Below, one piece after another: positions 20,590 to 31,193 of a stretch of DNA of 64,000 bases (positions within the stretch are counted from its first letter, which is position 1; every line of letters starts with the position of its first letter). The DNA comes from Schizochytrium sp. TIO01 (taxonomy: Eukaryota > Sar > Bigyra > Thraustochytrida > Thraustochytriidae). The notes under the pieces are model-generated. The model worked only from the letters and a program-made list of their open reading frames with translations. It ran no database searches and had not been told where the DNA came from. The DNA is taken from positions 208,501 through 272,500 of the forward strand of contig SMSO01000032.1 in NCBI GenBank assembly GCA_004764695.1. The letters run 5' to 3'. The position numbers and the translations under genes are program-made.

Positions 20590-22355
20590 TATTGCAGAAT
20601 CTTGGGATGTTTGCCTTGGAAGAGTCAGCATTATTGTTGAGATTCTTGCAAGCGCGAAGTCCCTCTTATTATTAATAAGTTGATTGGTTGTGTGGATGCG
20701 GTGCTTGAAAAGTGCCAGCGACCGACGACTAAATGACAGCGAAGCGAGCACGCAGCCTAAAAGAGCCCGACGAGAGGCGGGCACGACGGCATCCACCGCA
20801 CCAGGGCCAGCTCGCTGACACCCATCGGAATCTATTGACTCCGAGACACCAATGAGCGAAGCCAGCCGCGAAAGCTTTTTTACTCTTTCCTTTTTTTTCT
20901 TCATCTTTTTTTCAATTATTTTTACTTAAAAACATTTTAACAAAAATGAAATTATTATCCATGTGCTATTTGATAGAATAGTATGTATTTATATTATACA
21001 TAGGCCTATCAAACAATCTTTTTATCTTATTTTAAAGTGCTTTTAAAATAAACAATTTTTTTAATATATATATATATTATTTTTTTGTTTTAATGTTTAT
21101 TTCTTATTATTTCTTAAGCAGGACTATGTAGTGCTAACGGGGTCATATGATTAGAGAGAAAGGTCGGTCAGTGCTGAGAAGTTGAATGATATATATATGG
21201 CAAAGCGTATTCATTTATACGCACGTTCAAGGCGCGACACATAAACGCCTTCGTTGATATCAAGCTGAACCTTGCAGCGTCTGTCGCGAGCGACAACATG
21301 ACTGGGTAAAACCTTCATGAGAAGATGGAGCTCTGTTTAATACTTGAGTGCGCTCTTTCAAGTTATATGTGCATTCGTTCTCGGCGCACCTTAGTCAAAG
21401 GCGACCTTCCGCGTCACCTAAGAAGAATATATGATCAACAAAACTATACTGAAGTAGGCGCTACAACCTCAAGAAGATGTTGAGGAACTCCCGGGGAGCA
21501 TCCTGCAGTGCACCTCGTATAAACCCTTGCATGAAGTACCGAGAACCTATACCTTCCTCAGGTTCCGACGCCATGCAAATCAAGCTTCGTTGGCTCGATT
21601 TCATGGCTGCCGAGACCTGGTCCAGCGCTGAAGTTCCCTTTAAAGGCGATGACGAGGCAGCTCACATACATACACACCCAAACTAACTCAGCCAGAAATG
21701 AGAATAAGAGCTGGCACCTTGCATAACAAACCATAAGCGAAGGCTGAAGACTGACTGACTCGACGTCGTAGGGATTCCCCGCCTCCACAACTGACTGACT
21801 GAGGCAGGCCACACGGTCAACACGCCCGATCGCAAGTTCACACATGCCCAAACACCTGTGACGTTGTATCATCACAGGGCAGCGCTTCCTCGCACAGTCT
21901 TCGCATGAGTTTCTTCCTTTTGACCTTTTCTATTCTGCAGTACACCAGACAGCTCCGTCATGCAATGTTCCCGCGATCGCAATTCTGCGAATGTTGTCAA
22001 ACAGCATCCAGATTCTGCAACATTTGATAATAAATGCGACTCCAAGAACTCGAAGCCCAAGCTCAGCAATCATGCTGAGAATACGCCCAGAATCAAGAAC
22101 AAGGAAAGTGCGTCTGGTTTGCTGAGCGGCTCGTGGTGCCTACTAGCTCCTTATCGCACAACTTGTGCAAAGAATATACCAATCGATTGATTGATTGATT
22201 AATTGATTTATTGACGGCATGGACGAATTATTTGCTCGAGTGATTGTGTAACCACGATTAGAGGTAACTGCTCTAACGCACGTTTCGATAAAGATCGTTT
22301 CGCATCTGCGACAACTAACGACGAATATTAGAGACCGTTTCGAGCCACCGCGAGG

Positions 22356-23375
22356 ATGACGGAGGCGGCACTGGAGCAGGCGCGGCTGACTGCGCAGCGG
22401 CTGCGGGAGATCAGAGCCTCGCCGCTCCTGAGACCGTACTGGCAACGCGAAGAGACAAATTTTGGTGTCTTTGATCAACCATTTGCGAGCATGCCGCTGC
22501 CAAGGGTCTGCCTCTGCGACTGCGACTGCGGCTGCAAAAAACCACGACACGTAGCCACTCAGACATGGGTCAATGAAGGCACGCAGACGGGGCCAACACA
22601 GTGTTTTGCACCTCACTGGGAAGATAAATTCAGGCATGAAGACGGAGAATCGAGGATACTAGAACCCTCAAAGGCTTATGACAAGACGATGATGGGCACT
22701 TCAACTTTTCAGGACATAAATAACGAGGATCAAACACTTAGGAACCATCGACCAGGATTTAGTCAGCCTAGTAATATAATTTCGCCACATAATCCGAGAT
22801 GGAGATCCACCACGGAGGAAAAGAAAAGCGAACTGAGATTCAATAACACGAATGAAGGCAAAGAAGAACTTCATATGTACACACCTGGATGTCAATCAGT
22901 CGACGAGGGAAGTGATCAAGAGGACTATGGAGGACCAATGAGAATCCAAGCTGGGGATCAACATTATACAACACTCAGGGTTTCTCCTTCTGGATCACTT
23001 GATATCATAGTCAGAACAGAAGATGGAGGTGAGGAGGCCTACGAAGTCAAACATATTGCAACTTCACCTGGCAAACGATCAATGCACGCGCCTGCATCGC
23101 CTCATAAACCCCAGAAACAGACACCTGTCATTCATGATACTCCAGATCTGAAACGTAATCAGCGGACCCGAACTTCTCAGAAGAAAATAGGTCGGGAAAA
23201 ATACGAAACTCACAAACCCTCTTCAGGGGGGCGTCGAGAAATGAAGGGGCATTATCGTGATGTTGTGCAGTTGTCACCCCTCAATTTTGATTCCATCACA
23301 GATGAGGACCTTTTACAACTTGAAGTAGAAGTTCTTCGTCGCCACGAGCGTCTCCGACGCATTCTTGAGCATTAA
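22356..23375 (+). CDS. Unknown protein with a Cys cluster and paired TQT (possible LC8-binding) motifs
   Basis: The gene has a clear ATG and encodes 339 residues of unknown family. The N-terminus (1-30) is helical and ends RPYWQREE. Residues 52-60 alternate cysteine (CLCDCDCGC), then two TQT tripeptides at 68-70 and 76-78 (VATQTW, EGTQTG) resemble the linear motif bound by dynein light chain LC8. The middle is polar and probably disordered. Residues about 205-235 look beta-rich (RVSPSGSLDIIVRTEDG). The last 25 residues form a Leu/Glu/Arg helix. Paired TQT motifs plus a terminal helix are common in proteins held by LC8 or at centrosomal and ciliary structures, but that role is inference. It is followed in the same direction by the VPS9 gene 780 bp away. 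Confidence 0.75.
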   Translation: MTEAALEQARLTAQRLREIRASPLLRPYWQREETNFGVFDQPFASMPLPRVCLCDCDCGCKKPRHVATQTWVNEGTQTGPTQCFAPHWEDKFRHEDGESRILEPSKAYDKTMMGTSTFQDINNEDQTLRNHRPGFSQPSNIISPHNPRWRSTTEEKKSELRFNNTNEGKEELHMYTPGCQSVDEGSDQEDYGGPMRIQAGDQHYTTLRVSPSGSLDIIVRTEDGGEEAYEVKHIATSPGKRSMHAPASPHKPQKQTPVIHDTPDLKRNQRTRTSQKKIGREKYETHKPSSGGRREMKGHYRDVVQLSPLNFDSITDEDLLQLEVEVLRRHERLRRILEH

Positions 23376-24153
23376 ACAACATATGCGCCTTTCGATTCTG
23401 TTTTTGAGAAATAGAGGAATTTCGGAGAATTCTATTATTGCGTACTTTAAAACTGACGTCGTTCTTCATGACAGGACCATACCTCTAGAATTGTCTTTTA
23501 TTATACGTCGTCGGTCTCCTGCCCTGTACCATATAAAATGATACCTAAATCATGCATTATTCATTATTCTAATCGGTCCTAATTTATTGTTGGATGCCTA
23601 ACTTGCGCCTCAAAGAAGCTGTCAGTCCCAATCACTTTTTCTTTCACGTAATGAACCAGGCCTGGAGCTAGCAATCACTGCATCATCATAAAACAAGATG
23701 AATCCCACAACAAACCGTTCGTGGCAAATCAACCCAGTCGGTACCACTAATAGTAAACCCATATTCGTCAAAACTAAGCCCATCGAAGGCCACATGAACA
23801 CAGTTGAATAGTAGCTACTACGCGAATTTATCCCGTCCCATTCGGGCACATGAATAATGCGTACCTACCCTTGGTTACTAAGTAGCCTCTGTCGGTCCCG
23901 TGCACGCTCCTCTAAGGCATCCTAGATGCACTCCTAGCGTGACAAGCCCTCAGTGTGAAAGGAGATTAAGTCGAATAGTTGAAAAGGAGCAAATACACAG
24001 AAGTTCATAGTAAGTAATAAGTGAACAAAAACTCGAAACTAAGCAATCGAAGTAAAAAAAAGAGGCGGTGGTCTTGAAGCTATAAAAGGAAGAGCGAAAG
24101 AAGAAGAATTGGCAAGAATGCTGGAGCCTGAGCAAAGAGCAAAAGCTTAAGCC
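23376..24153. other. Spacer between two same-direction genes
   Basis: This is AT-rich DNA, presumably 3' UTR then promoter. Short minus frames (23622-23849, 23950-24135) show no motif. No repeat array, RNA gene or clear promoter element is visible. Confidence 0.5.
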
Positions 24154-25944
24154 ATGGAGGTGAGGGGCATCTGCTTAGATGATCAGACAAATCGCGACGG
24201 CGTCTGGACAGATGGAGCAGTCCAGCTGTCCTGTGCTGAGGTGGCTCGCAGGGCTGGAGATGGAGTAGCTAATGTACCTCGTGCTACACAGAAGCTGGAG
24301 CCAAGCATGACCTCAGTCGCGAGCTTGGAGACAGGCACTTTAACGACGGCTCCTTGCGTGTGCTCTACGAGCCTGAGGGCTTCTTCAGAAAACACGCAAG
24401 AGGCGGAGCGAGGACATCCACGAATTGCAGTGCATCGAAGAAATAGTAGAGAAAGCACTGCAACAAGCAGCAGTAGTAGCAGCTCCTCGAGCAGCAGTGA
24501 TGAGGAGGAGGATGCTGAAGAGTTCCTGCGGTACAAACCGCTATCAACTCGCCAGGAGCAAAGAGCCTCTCTAAACTCTTGGAAGAGAGACTACGGGAAA
24601 ATGAACCCTCTGAAAGGACTTTATCAGAACGGTGCGCCCTTACATGTTGGACAGGAAAACATTCATGATCTTAATCTCCACGACGAGGGCCAAGATGGAT
24701 ACTTCCTGAGCAGCGGTATGCTGATCAGCAGCATTTTTGGACAAGGAGAGAACTCTCAGGAGCAATCAGTACCTATGATGGCACCGGCATCAGATCTGAC
24801 AGAACCCACAAGCAGTAGTGGCGCGTTTCCTTTGAACGTGTCTCCTGAGTCTAGTACTATTGAGTATGAAAAAGTTCTCGAGCTGGAAGCACCTGTGCCT
24901 TTGGCGATCCCAGTGCAAGCAGAAGCACCAGAGGCTAAGGATGAGAGCTACTGTAAAACTTCTGGTCAAAGGGAAGAAATGCAAACGCCTGTAGTTGAGG
25001 AATACTCCAATTTTCTGGAAACGATGGCAGACCCCTTGTTGCTACCTCTCGAAAAGGAAGTCGAACAGTTCGTTAACCAACAACGAGTACGGTACTTTGA
25101 GTTTATTTCGAAAAGAAAGTCTGGGCGGCAGCCCCTTGAAACTGACGAAGTTATCCTTTGGCAGGCGTTAGACTCACATGTATCAGACTTTGCAGCTCAT
25201 ATGAACCTGAAAATCGTTCGCCACCCTTCATACAAGCATGCCTCGGAAGAGACTCAAGCTTTGATGTGTGAAGGGATGGAGCAACACATTCTTGCAAAAT
25301 TATATGACATCATTTTTGCGCAAAACCCGGCAGAAATTAGGCACGCAAACCAAATGCAGGAGTTGTTCTCTGCTTTGCGGCATTTTGTGACTCCCGAGCA
25401 GCTAGAGGTGCCCGAATGTTGTCGCAGTGATGAGCTCTTGCTATCGGTGCAGAACCAGCTTGCTCGCATGGCTTTGTATAAATTTCCAGCAGGTAAGCTT
25501 CAATGCATTGTGCAAGCAAGCTCGCTTGTGATGGAAAGCTTGCTTCACTGTGCTAACACCTCGTTGGCAAAGCCTGACAACGGCATCGATCTAGCGTCTT
25601 TAGGAAGTGAAGAACCTGAAAACACCCTTCCAGTTGCAGATTTTGCAATTGAAGATACTGAACAAAGCACTTCTTCTACGCATGTCCAGGTCCGTAGTGC
25701 AGGAGCTGATGATTTCTTTCCAGCATTTTTGTATGCGATCATGCATTCTAATATTCCTACATTGTGGCTCGAGATGGAGTTCATCCGCAAGTTCCGCAAC
25801 CCCAGTAGTCTCTGCATATCTCAATCTGGGTATTTCTTTGCTAGTTTACAATCTGCAGTGGAATTTCTCGAACACCTGGATCCAAAGTATCTTGGGATGA
25901 CTCAGAGTGAGTTTGATCAAGCCATGAAGGAAGCTACACACTAG
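24154..25944 (+). CDS. VPS9-domain protein, putative Rab5-type guanine nucleotide exchange factor
   Basis: The protein has 596 residues and the start has a strong context (gccATGg). Residues 1-280 are acidic, Ser-rich and probably disordered, with a Ser run near 108-120. From about 285 on is a helical bundle and VPS9 domain: a helical lead (FVNQQRVRYFEF, HILAKLYDIIF), then GADDFFPAFLYAIMHSNIP (517 on), MEFIRKFRNP and SGYFFASLQSAVEFLEHLD. The Asp of GADD and the Tyr of GYFF (near 519 and 560) match the two residues that VPS9 proteins such as Rabex-5 use for nucleotide release. It probably activates an endosomal Rab5-like GTPase. The protein is shorter than Rabex-5 relatives carrying zinc fingers, and no CUE domain is seen. 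Confidence 0.9.
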   Translation: MEVRGICLDDQTNRDGVWTDGAVQLSCAEVARRAGDGVANVPRATQKLEPSMTSVASLETGTLTTAPCVCSTSLRASSENTQEAERGHPRIAVHRRNSRESTATSSSSSSSSSSSDEEEDAEEFLRYKPLSTRQEQRASLNSWKRDYGKMNPLKGLYQNGAPLHVGQENIHDLNLHDEGQDGYFLSSGMLISSIFGQGENSQEQSVPMMAPASDLTEPTSSSGAFPLNVSPESSTIEYEKVLELEAPVPLAIPVQAEAPEAKDESYCKTSGQREEMQTPVVEEYSNFLETMADPLLLPLEKEVEQFVNQQRVRYFEFISKRKSGRQPLETDEVILWQALDSHVSDFAAHMNLKIVRHPSYKHASEETQALMCEGMEQHILAKLYDIIFAQNPAEIRHANQMQELFSALRHFVTPEQLEVPECCRSDELLLSVQNQLARMALYKFPAGKLQCIVQASSLVMESLLHCANTSLAKPDNGIDLASLGSEEPENTLPVADFAIEDTEQSTSSTHVQVRSAGADDFFPAFLYAIMHSNIPTLWLEMEFIRKFRNPSSLCISQSGYFFASLQSAVEFLEHLDPKYLGMTQSEFDQAMKEATH

Positions 25945-26711
25945 AGAATTCTTTACGCGTAAAGGATATGTAAGGCATAGTCAGTCCTTACATTCTTATA
26001 CCTACTCTGACCCATCAAATCTGTTGAATAACTTTGTTCATATTAGCACGTGATGAGAATTGTATTTTGTTTTTGTTTTTAACATATTAATATATGGTGT
26101 ATACATGCAACGCATCTTAATCAATCTGTGCCCAAGAAAAGAAATGTTCTTTTATTTTCCATCCTTGCTCGATTCGGCATAATCATGAAATGATAAGAGC
26201 AACCAAGCCTGCAAATCCTTTCTTCTGGGTCCTTCCTTCTAACAAATAGGGAACACCTCAACTACTTCTTATTATTTGCGGCACCCCATCAATAAAAAGT
26301 TTGCTACAGAGAGACGTTTACAGATATTATTTGAGATGCAGTAAGTCCAGTAAGTGCTCACTTAATAACTGCTCAGCGAGCGGCATGTGCCTTATACAAG
26401 ATTATGGTTCTTTGCAGTGCTAGGCCTGATGATATGTCGATATTAGTTATTTTTAATGCGATATCATTCATTTTTTTTAAGGTTTAAAAGGATAAAACCA
26501 GATCAAATTCGAGCACACTACGAATAAAACTATCTTCGAATAAGTTCCGAATGTTCTTCTTCGTGAGGGTTAACTCATCATCAGTGGCACTAGTAACATC
26601 CAAAACCCTATGGTATGTCATGAACTAGAATATAGGAGAAAACAACAACGACAACAACAACATAGACCAAACAAAGACAAAGCAAAAAAGTTCTAGCAAC
26701 AATATTTAAAA
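25945..26711. other. Spacer between convergent VPS9 and transportin genes
   Basis: This AT-rich 0.77 kb holds both 3' ends. A CAACAACAACAA stretch lies near 26646-26662. No gene or RNA is recognised. Confidence 0.5.
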
Positions 26712-29531
26712 TTAGGGCTCAAGGAGTTGACGGTGACGGAGTTCCATGGCGACATCGCGGTGAAGAGAAGTATAAACCTTCTCCCACGTTCCTGCCGATT
26801 TGTGAAACTGTTTGCAAGTCTCAAGAGCCATAGCACTAGCTTGAGACAAGTTTGGGGAAGAATGCACGCCAAGAGCCACAAGCATGTTCGCAAGGTAAGA
26901 GAAGCCATCGCGCATGCCAGCAGGGTTAGCATTGATGCATGCAAAGAATCCCTGAATACAATCATCGCGCTCATCGTCGGGGACTTCAGAGTCTTCTTTA
27001 CCCATACTCTTAAGAATAATGCACCAAGGACGAGCCACATCGCCAAGGTGCGGGGCCACCAAGTCGGCGCCCTGAATTGCAAAACGGCCAAGGGTGATTG
27101 CTGCGTTGAGGCGGATACGGTCTTCAAGGTTCTCGTTCTGGAGCAAAAGAACCACACGAGCAACAGGTTCTTGAGCAATGGAACGAAATCCCGTACCAAG
27201 CTGTTTTGCCAAGTGGCCAAAAGCCCATACGGCGTTGCTTACGACGTGAACAGAAAGCAAGTCGTCGTCTGGCTCGGTGAGGCAGCGGGTCAGAATCTGC
27301 ACAAACTGCGGGAGGATAGGCTCCATAGCGCGCGGCATGACCTTAATAAGCTCGCCAGAAAACTCAATAACAAGCTGCAATGTAACATCGTCGTGGACCT
27401 TGAATAGATGTCTAAGCAACGAGAGAAAACTATCAGGATCCCAGAGTTCAGCAAATCCGTTACCGAGACCCTCGACGAAGGCAGTGAGCATTTCGATTGA
27501 GTTGTACATAAAGTCCTTTTCAATATCGTACGGAGAGAGTCCGTGGTCCTCGCAAGTCATAAGGATGGTGAGCGTTTCTTCAATCCAGGTCATGCAGCGA
27601 TTATAGAGCGGGACAGCAGCAGGGCCGATGGCTGGACCAACAACGCGTTCCATGTAGGCGAAAGTTTCGAGAAAGTTTAGAGCAAATGTATCAGTAGGTT
27701 TTACTGCTTCGAAGTCGTTCCAAAGCACAGGCAGGATACAGTTCACAACTGACTGTTGGCGCATGGCGTCTGGTACAGAATCGTATAATGTAGCAATGAC
27801 ATCGAGCATGGACTTCTTGCTGTTTACTTGGTACATAGAGTACGAACGCATGAGCTCTTGGACCATATCGAATACAAACTCGTCAATCTGGGAGCGAGCA
27901 TACTCCACAAATGAGCTCAAACTAGAGCACGCTGCGTGCTGAACATTCTTGTTACGGTCAGCAGTGGTGCCAGCGAGCACGAGGATGTACTCACGAACGA
28001 GGCCATCTCCGGGCTGACCCGTGCCGTGAACGCTGACCACCCACGCGGAAAGCTTGCTGAGAGTCCAGAGCGCGGTGATTCGCAACGGAGTCTCGCCGCT
28101 TTTGGCTTGCTGCAAAAGAAAAGGAACAAGACTCGGCATGTGCGGTCCGAGGTCATCGTGGTATGCCTCGCCGACAGCGCCAAGTGCCATGACAGCGACC
28201 TCACGGACACGCCAGTCATTCGATGGCTGGAGGCCATTCTCAAGCAGCGGTACCAGTGTGGGCAGAACTTGGGCCCCGTCAAGAACCTCTGAGATAGAGT
28301 TGAGCGCTCCTCCTGCAGATTTACGGATGGTCCAAATGTTGTAGTACTTCTCGTCTTCTTCATCTCCATCTTCGTCTTCGTCTTCGTCATCGTCGCCTGC
28401 TCCACTGCCCTCGCCGTTGCTCTCGTTTTTGTTGTCTCCGTCAGCGTCTACACCATGCACGCTAGGTCTAATATCTTGTCTCCTATCAGGAACGCTTGTA
28501 TCGTTCTCCTCATCATCATAGCCCAGCATCATGAGCTCCTCGTCGTCATATGCCATTCTTCTCAAAAGTGCTGGAAGCAGTCCTTCAAGATGCGGCTGCA
28601 CTGCTCTCTGTGCAATTTGAGGTTCTTCGCAAACCTCGTTCCAAAAATCGCATGCCTCAAAGGCAACATCTTCGTCATTGTCGTTCACGGCGCTCATCAT
28701 AAACGCTGAAATAGAGTCAAGATGTTGTGCCAAGATATCGAATCTGCATCCTGCCGCCAGCAGCGTAAGTCCCCTGCAGACCTCCTTCCGCACTCCTGAA
28801 TCTTCGTCCTGAGCCAGTCCAGACCAGAGACCAAGAAGATCTTCAGCTCTTGTAGAGACCAGCGCTGGGACAGGGTCCAAAGCCATGAGCTGGTTCACGC
28901 ACTGGAGTGCCAAGACCCTGTACTTCGCCACAGGATTTTTGCACGTTTGCATAATGATAGGCAGAAATGTTACCAGAAAAGGTCCCGAAGCCTCCTCGTC
29001 AGCAATCTGATCTCCACCTTCGTCGCAGAGCTCTTTGAGGAGCTCCAAAGCACCTGCAAATGCGACTTCATCTTGGTTTTGAGACAAAGCTGCGTGCATG
29101 TACTGAAGTAATTCTGGCCAAGATTTGAGACCTTGGAGGACAGCAAGCGTAGATGCGAGTGCCATAGCTGACCTGCGGAGGGCAGGAGTAGAAGATGAGA
29201 GTTCTTGAAGCACACTGCGTTGGACTTGAGCGAGGCCTTCGTCCGAAGCAACGGAGCTGCGAACAGCGACGCGAACAGCCTTAAGAAGCACGAGACCTGC
29301 CATTTGACGCTGTGACTCTGAGCTGCCCAGAGGAGCGGACTCGGCGAAGAGGAAACTCAGGTATCGAACGAACTCGGGACGGTGAGCAAGAAGATCCACC
29401 TGCTGCTGGATGTTGCGGTGCTCTTCGTTTGAGAGGCCGGCGCGTTGGGATGCCTCGAGCAGCTGCATTAGCTGATGCAAGGTTGCCTCATCAGGCACCC
29501 AGCCACCGCCCAGGCTGCTCGAGAGCGACAT
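26712..29531 (-). CDS. TNPO1: Transportin (karyopherin beta-2), nuclear import receptor
   Basis: The 939 residues are close to human transportin-1 (about 890), with helical HEAT repeats throughout. The protein carries PY-NLS cargoes such as hnRNP-like RNA-binding proteins into the nucleus and releases them on RanGTP. Family marks: an importin-beta-like N-terminus (LHQLMQLLEASQRAG), a long acidic loop at about 360-394 (DDDEDEDEDGDEEDE) followed by KYYNIWTIRKSAGGALN, which corresponds to the helix-8 loop that displaces cargo, and the conserved C-terminal blocks VSNAVWAFGHLA, RLNAAITLGRFA and AGTWEKVYTSL. The start is the ATG at 29529-29531. The gene is divergent from the SANT-like gene across 680 bp, which may be a shared promoter. 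Confidence 0.95.
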   Translation of the reverse strand: MSLSSSLGGGWVPDEATLHQLMQLLEASQRAGLSNEEHRNIQQQVDLLAHRPEFVRYLSFLFAESAPLGSSESQRQMAGLVLLKAVRVAVRSSVASDEGLAQVQRSVLQELSSSTPALRRSAMALASTLAVLQGLKSWPELLQYMHAALSQNQDEVAFAGALELLKELCDEGGDQIADEEASGPFLVTFLPIIMQTCKNPVAKYRVLALQCVNQLMALDPVPALVSTRAEDLLGLWSGLAQDEDSGVRKEVCRGLTLLAAGCRFDILAQHLDSISAFMMSAVNDNDEDVAFEACDFWNEVCEEPQIAQRAVQPHLEGLLPALLRRMAYDDEELMMLGYDDEENDTSVPDRRQDIRPSVHGVDADGDNKNESNGEGSGAGDDDEDEDEDGDEEDEKYYNIWTIRKSAGGALNSISEVLDGAQVLPTLVPLLENGLQPSNDWRVREVAVMALGAVGEAYHDDLGPHMPSLVPFLLQQAKSGETPLRITALWTLSKLSAWVVSVHGTGQPGDGLVREYILVLAGTTADRNKNVQHAACSSLSSFVEYARSQIDEFVFDMVQELMRSYSMYQVNSKKSMLDVIATLYDSVPDAMRQQSVVNCILPVLWNDFEAVKPTDTFALNFLETFAYMERVVGPAIGPAAVPLYNRCMTWIEETLTILMTCEDHGLSPYDIEKDFMYNSIEMLTAFVEGLGNGFAELWDPDSFLSLLRHLFKVHDDVTLQLVIEFSGELIKVMPRAMEPILPQFVQILTRCLTEPDDDLLSVHVVSNAVWAFGHLAKQLGTGFRSIAQEPVARVVLLLQNENLEDRIRLNAAITLGRFAIQGADLVAPHLGDVARPWCIILKSMGKEDSEVPDDERDDCIQGFFACINANPAGMRDGFSYLANMLVALGVHSSPNLSQASAMALETCKQFHKSAGTWEKVYTSLHRDVAMELRHRQLLEP

Positions 29532-30209
29532 CGCTCAATCGAGCAGAATTACGAAAAGCCTACTCCGTGTATGTTAAGGACCAAGAAGAATGTCCGCTCA
29601 CGCACACGAGCGGAGTAGAATTCAAGAACTTGTTGATTTGATTAAGTTGTACAGTTCTTTTCTGACCACCACTAATCACAAGCGCGCCAGATAAACCAGA
29701 ACATAAAGGAGAACGCATAGTAGCTACTATGATAGCACCTAGCAGTAGTATCTAATTTATAGAACGCTCACTTTTAAAAAGGACGTCCATTCTTCTACTA
29801 TTTGTACTTTGCAAGATGCAGAAAGAAAAGAACGCGTTCTTTGGATTGATGTTCTAATTGTTCTGACTGTTCTGTTCTGGATTAAGATCATGATGTGTTG
29901 TTCTTTTGAAGGATTGAGGTCAAGCGCGACTAACCATGACATGAAGACAATTTTTCATGATTGATGAATACATGAAAGTATGAGAGCTTACTCCTGATCA
30001 CGTGTGTCCTGATATTGGGTGTTGAAAGTAGACCCGTCATTCATTGCGCACTGGCTGCCGTTGCTCGTGTCGCGGTTGCTCTTTTGTGCTGTTGCAGAGG
30101 TTTGCAGCTCCTGTAGGAAAAGCTTGGTCAGAGAGGAGCGCACAGCAGAACAGAAAACGCCTTTCTCGAGAGTTAGAGACCGATAGTTTTCTAATCAGGT
30201 GTAGAAGAG
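29532..30209. other. Divergent spacer, likely two-way promoter
   Basis: This spacer of about 680 bp lies between the starts of transportin (-) and the SANT-like gene (+). It is AT-rich in the middle with a GC-richer part near 30040-30180. No repeats or defined elements are seen. Confidence 0.5.
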
Positions 30210-31193
30210 ATGACTGCTGCAATGACAGAAGATAACTCTGTAGCGGTGGAGACTACGGCTCAGAGTGGCGCTGAAAGTTCTGTCCAAAAGACGAAAGTAA
30301 AAGCTACCGATGCGGTGGACTCTTCGAGGGATGCGGCAGCTGCGGAAGACTATGTGAGGTTCATGCGGAGAGAACTATGTCCAGTAGAGATGATCAACCC
30401 AGACGGCACCCTCAACGACACGTACTTTCAGCCCAAATCAGATTTGTCTGGAGTTGAGTGGGACGAAGGCTCCCTTGAGGAGCTCTACAAAGGTCTGGAG
30501 GAAATAGGTGTTGGTGAATGGGCTCGTATCAAGGCCAAGTATCTTCCCATCTGGGTAAGTTGACCGTAATCGGAGACAGTGCACGAGCATATAGCACCAA
30601 TCCTTTCAGTGTTTACTCTTATCCAAGACTCAATGTATGAAATTAAATTAAAACCAATACCAAGATCAACAACAGGTGAGTATACTAACTTTCAGAATCG
30701 CATTTGGGCCGCCGGAATACACAGGATGACCTTGCGATTCGATTCAAAACATGCTTGCTCCTTGGCACGCAGGACCTCTCTAGTTTTGAGGGCAAAAAGA
30801 TGACTCGCGACGAATTGGCTGCCGCGCGTGCCCAGAACAAGGCAGAGGCCCAGGCGGACGGGAATTGGCACTTTGGTGTGAAAGTTAGCAAGGAGTTTGG
30901 TCTGCAATATAAGAAAACACAGGTATCTACTGTACCCGTCTCTTCAACCTAAAATATCTTAGTGATGCGCCGTAAAATAGTATATTTTCCTCTCCATTAC
31001 CTTTTTATTATACCTGACAACGTGACTCTATTTTGATATATATATAACAGATTGTTTGAAGCAGTCTCCGGTTTTCTTCTTCAAAAGTTCATTTACCTCT
31101 CTTGCACTAATTCAACAGGATCAAACAATGCACTCAACACAAAGTAAGCGAGAATTGAGGGAAATCCATATCAGAACATTTGCCAAGCCCTAG
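30210..31193 (+). CDS. Three-exon SANT/Myb-like small protein
   Basis: The proposed structure is join(30210..30554, 30725..30922, 31119..31193), giving 205 residues. Introns are 170 and 196 nt, with donors GTAAGT and GTATCT, acceptors ACACAG and CAACAG, and CTAAC or CACTAAT branch-like sites. All exon joins are phase 0. The join at residue 115 restores a continuous block, AKYLPIW then DDLAIRFKTCLLLGTQDLSSF. The region WDEGSLEELYKGLEEIGVGEWARIKAKYLPIW (about 87-115) has the spaced tryptophans and helix pattern of a SANT/Myb repeat, usual in chromatin or DNA-binding proteins. The N-terminus is Ala/Ser-rich and the C-terminus basic. Function is unknown. Exon 3 is less sure: read-through of exon 2 to a TAA at 30950-30952 is the alternative. 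Confidence 0.65.

Larger units (their letters stand above)
13071..22355. other. 9.3 kb repeat-rich territory with GC-rich islands and no convincing intact gene
   Basis: This stretch alternates AT-rich DNA full of tetranucleotide arrays with GC-rich islands of 100-700 bp, at about 15.0-15.18, 15.78-15.95, 16.43-16.86, 17.2-17.4, 18.2-18.93, 19.2-19.6, 19.7-20.1, 20.24-20.46 and 20.7-20.87 kb. The islands have open frames on both strands but usually no ATG and no domain I recognise. Several have GT/AG borders that keep a reading frame. They may be exons of intron-rich genes, non-coding transcripts, or decayed genes. The flanks (13.07-13.6, 20.9-22.3 kb) are promoter-like AT-rich DNA. A 76-codon ATG frame at 21960-22190 (+) is an unsupported small-ORF candidate. 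Confidence 0.6.

Noticed and set aside
26727-27407. 226-codon plus-strand frame across the transportin gene
   Set aside because: It lies fully antisense to strongly conserved transportin codons; it is a shadow frame.
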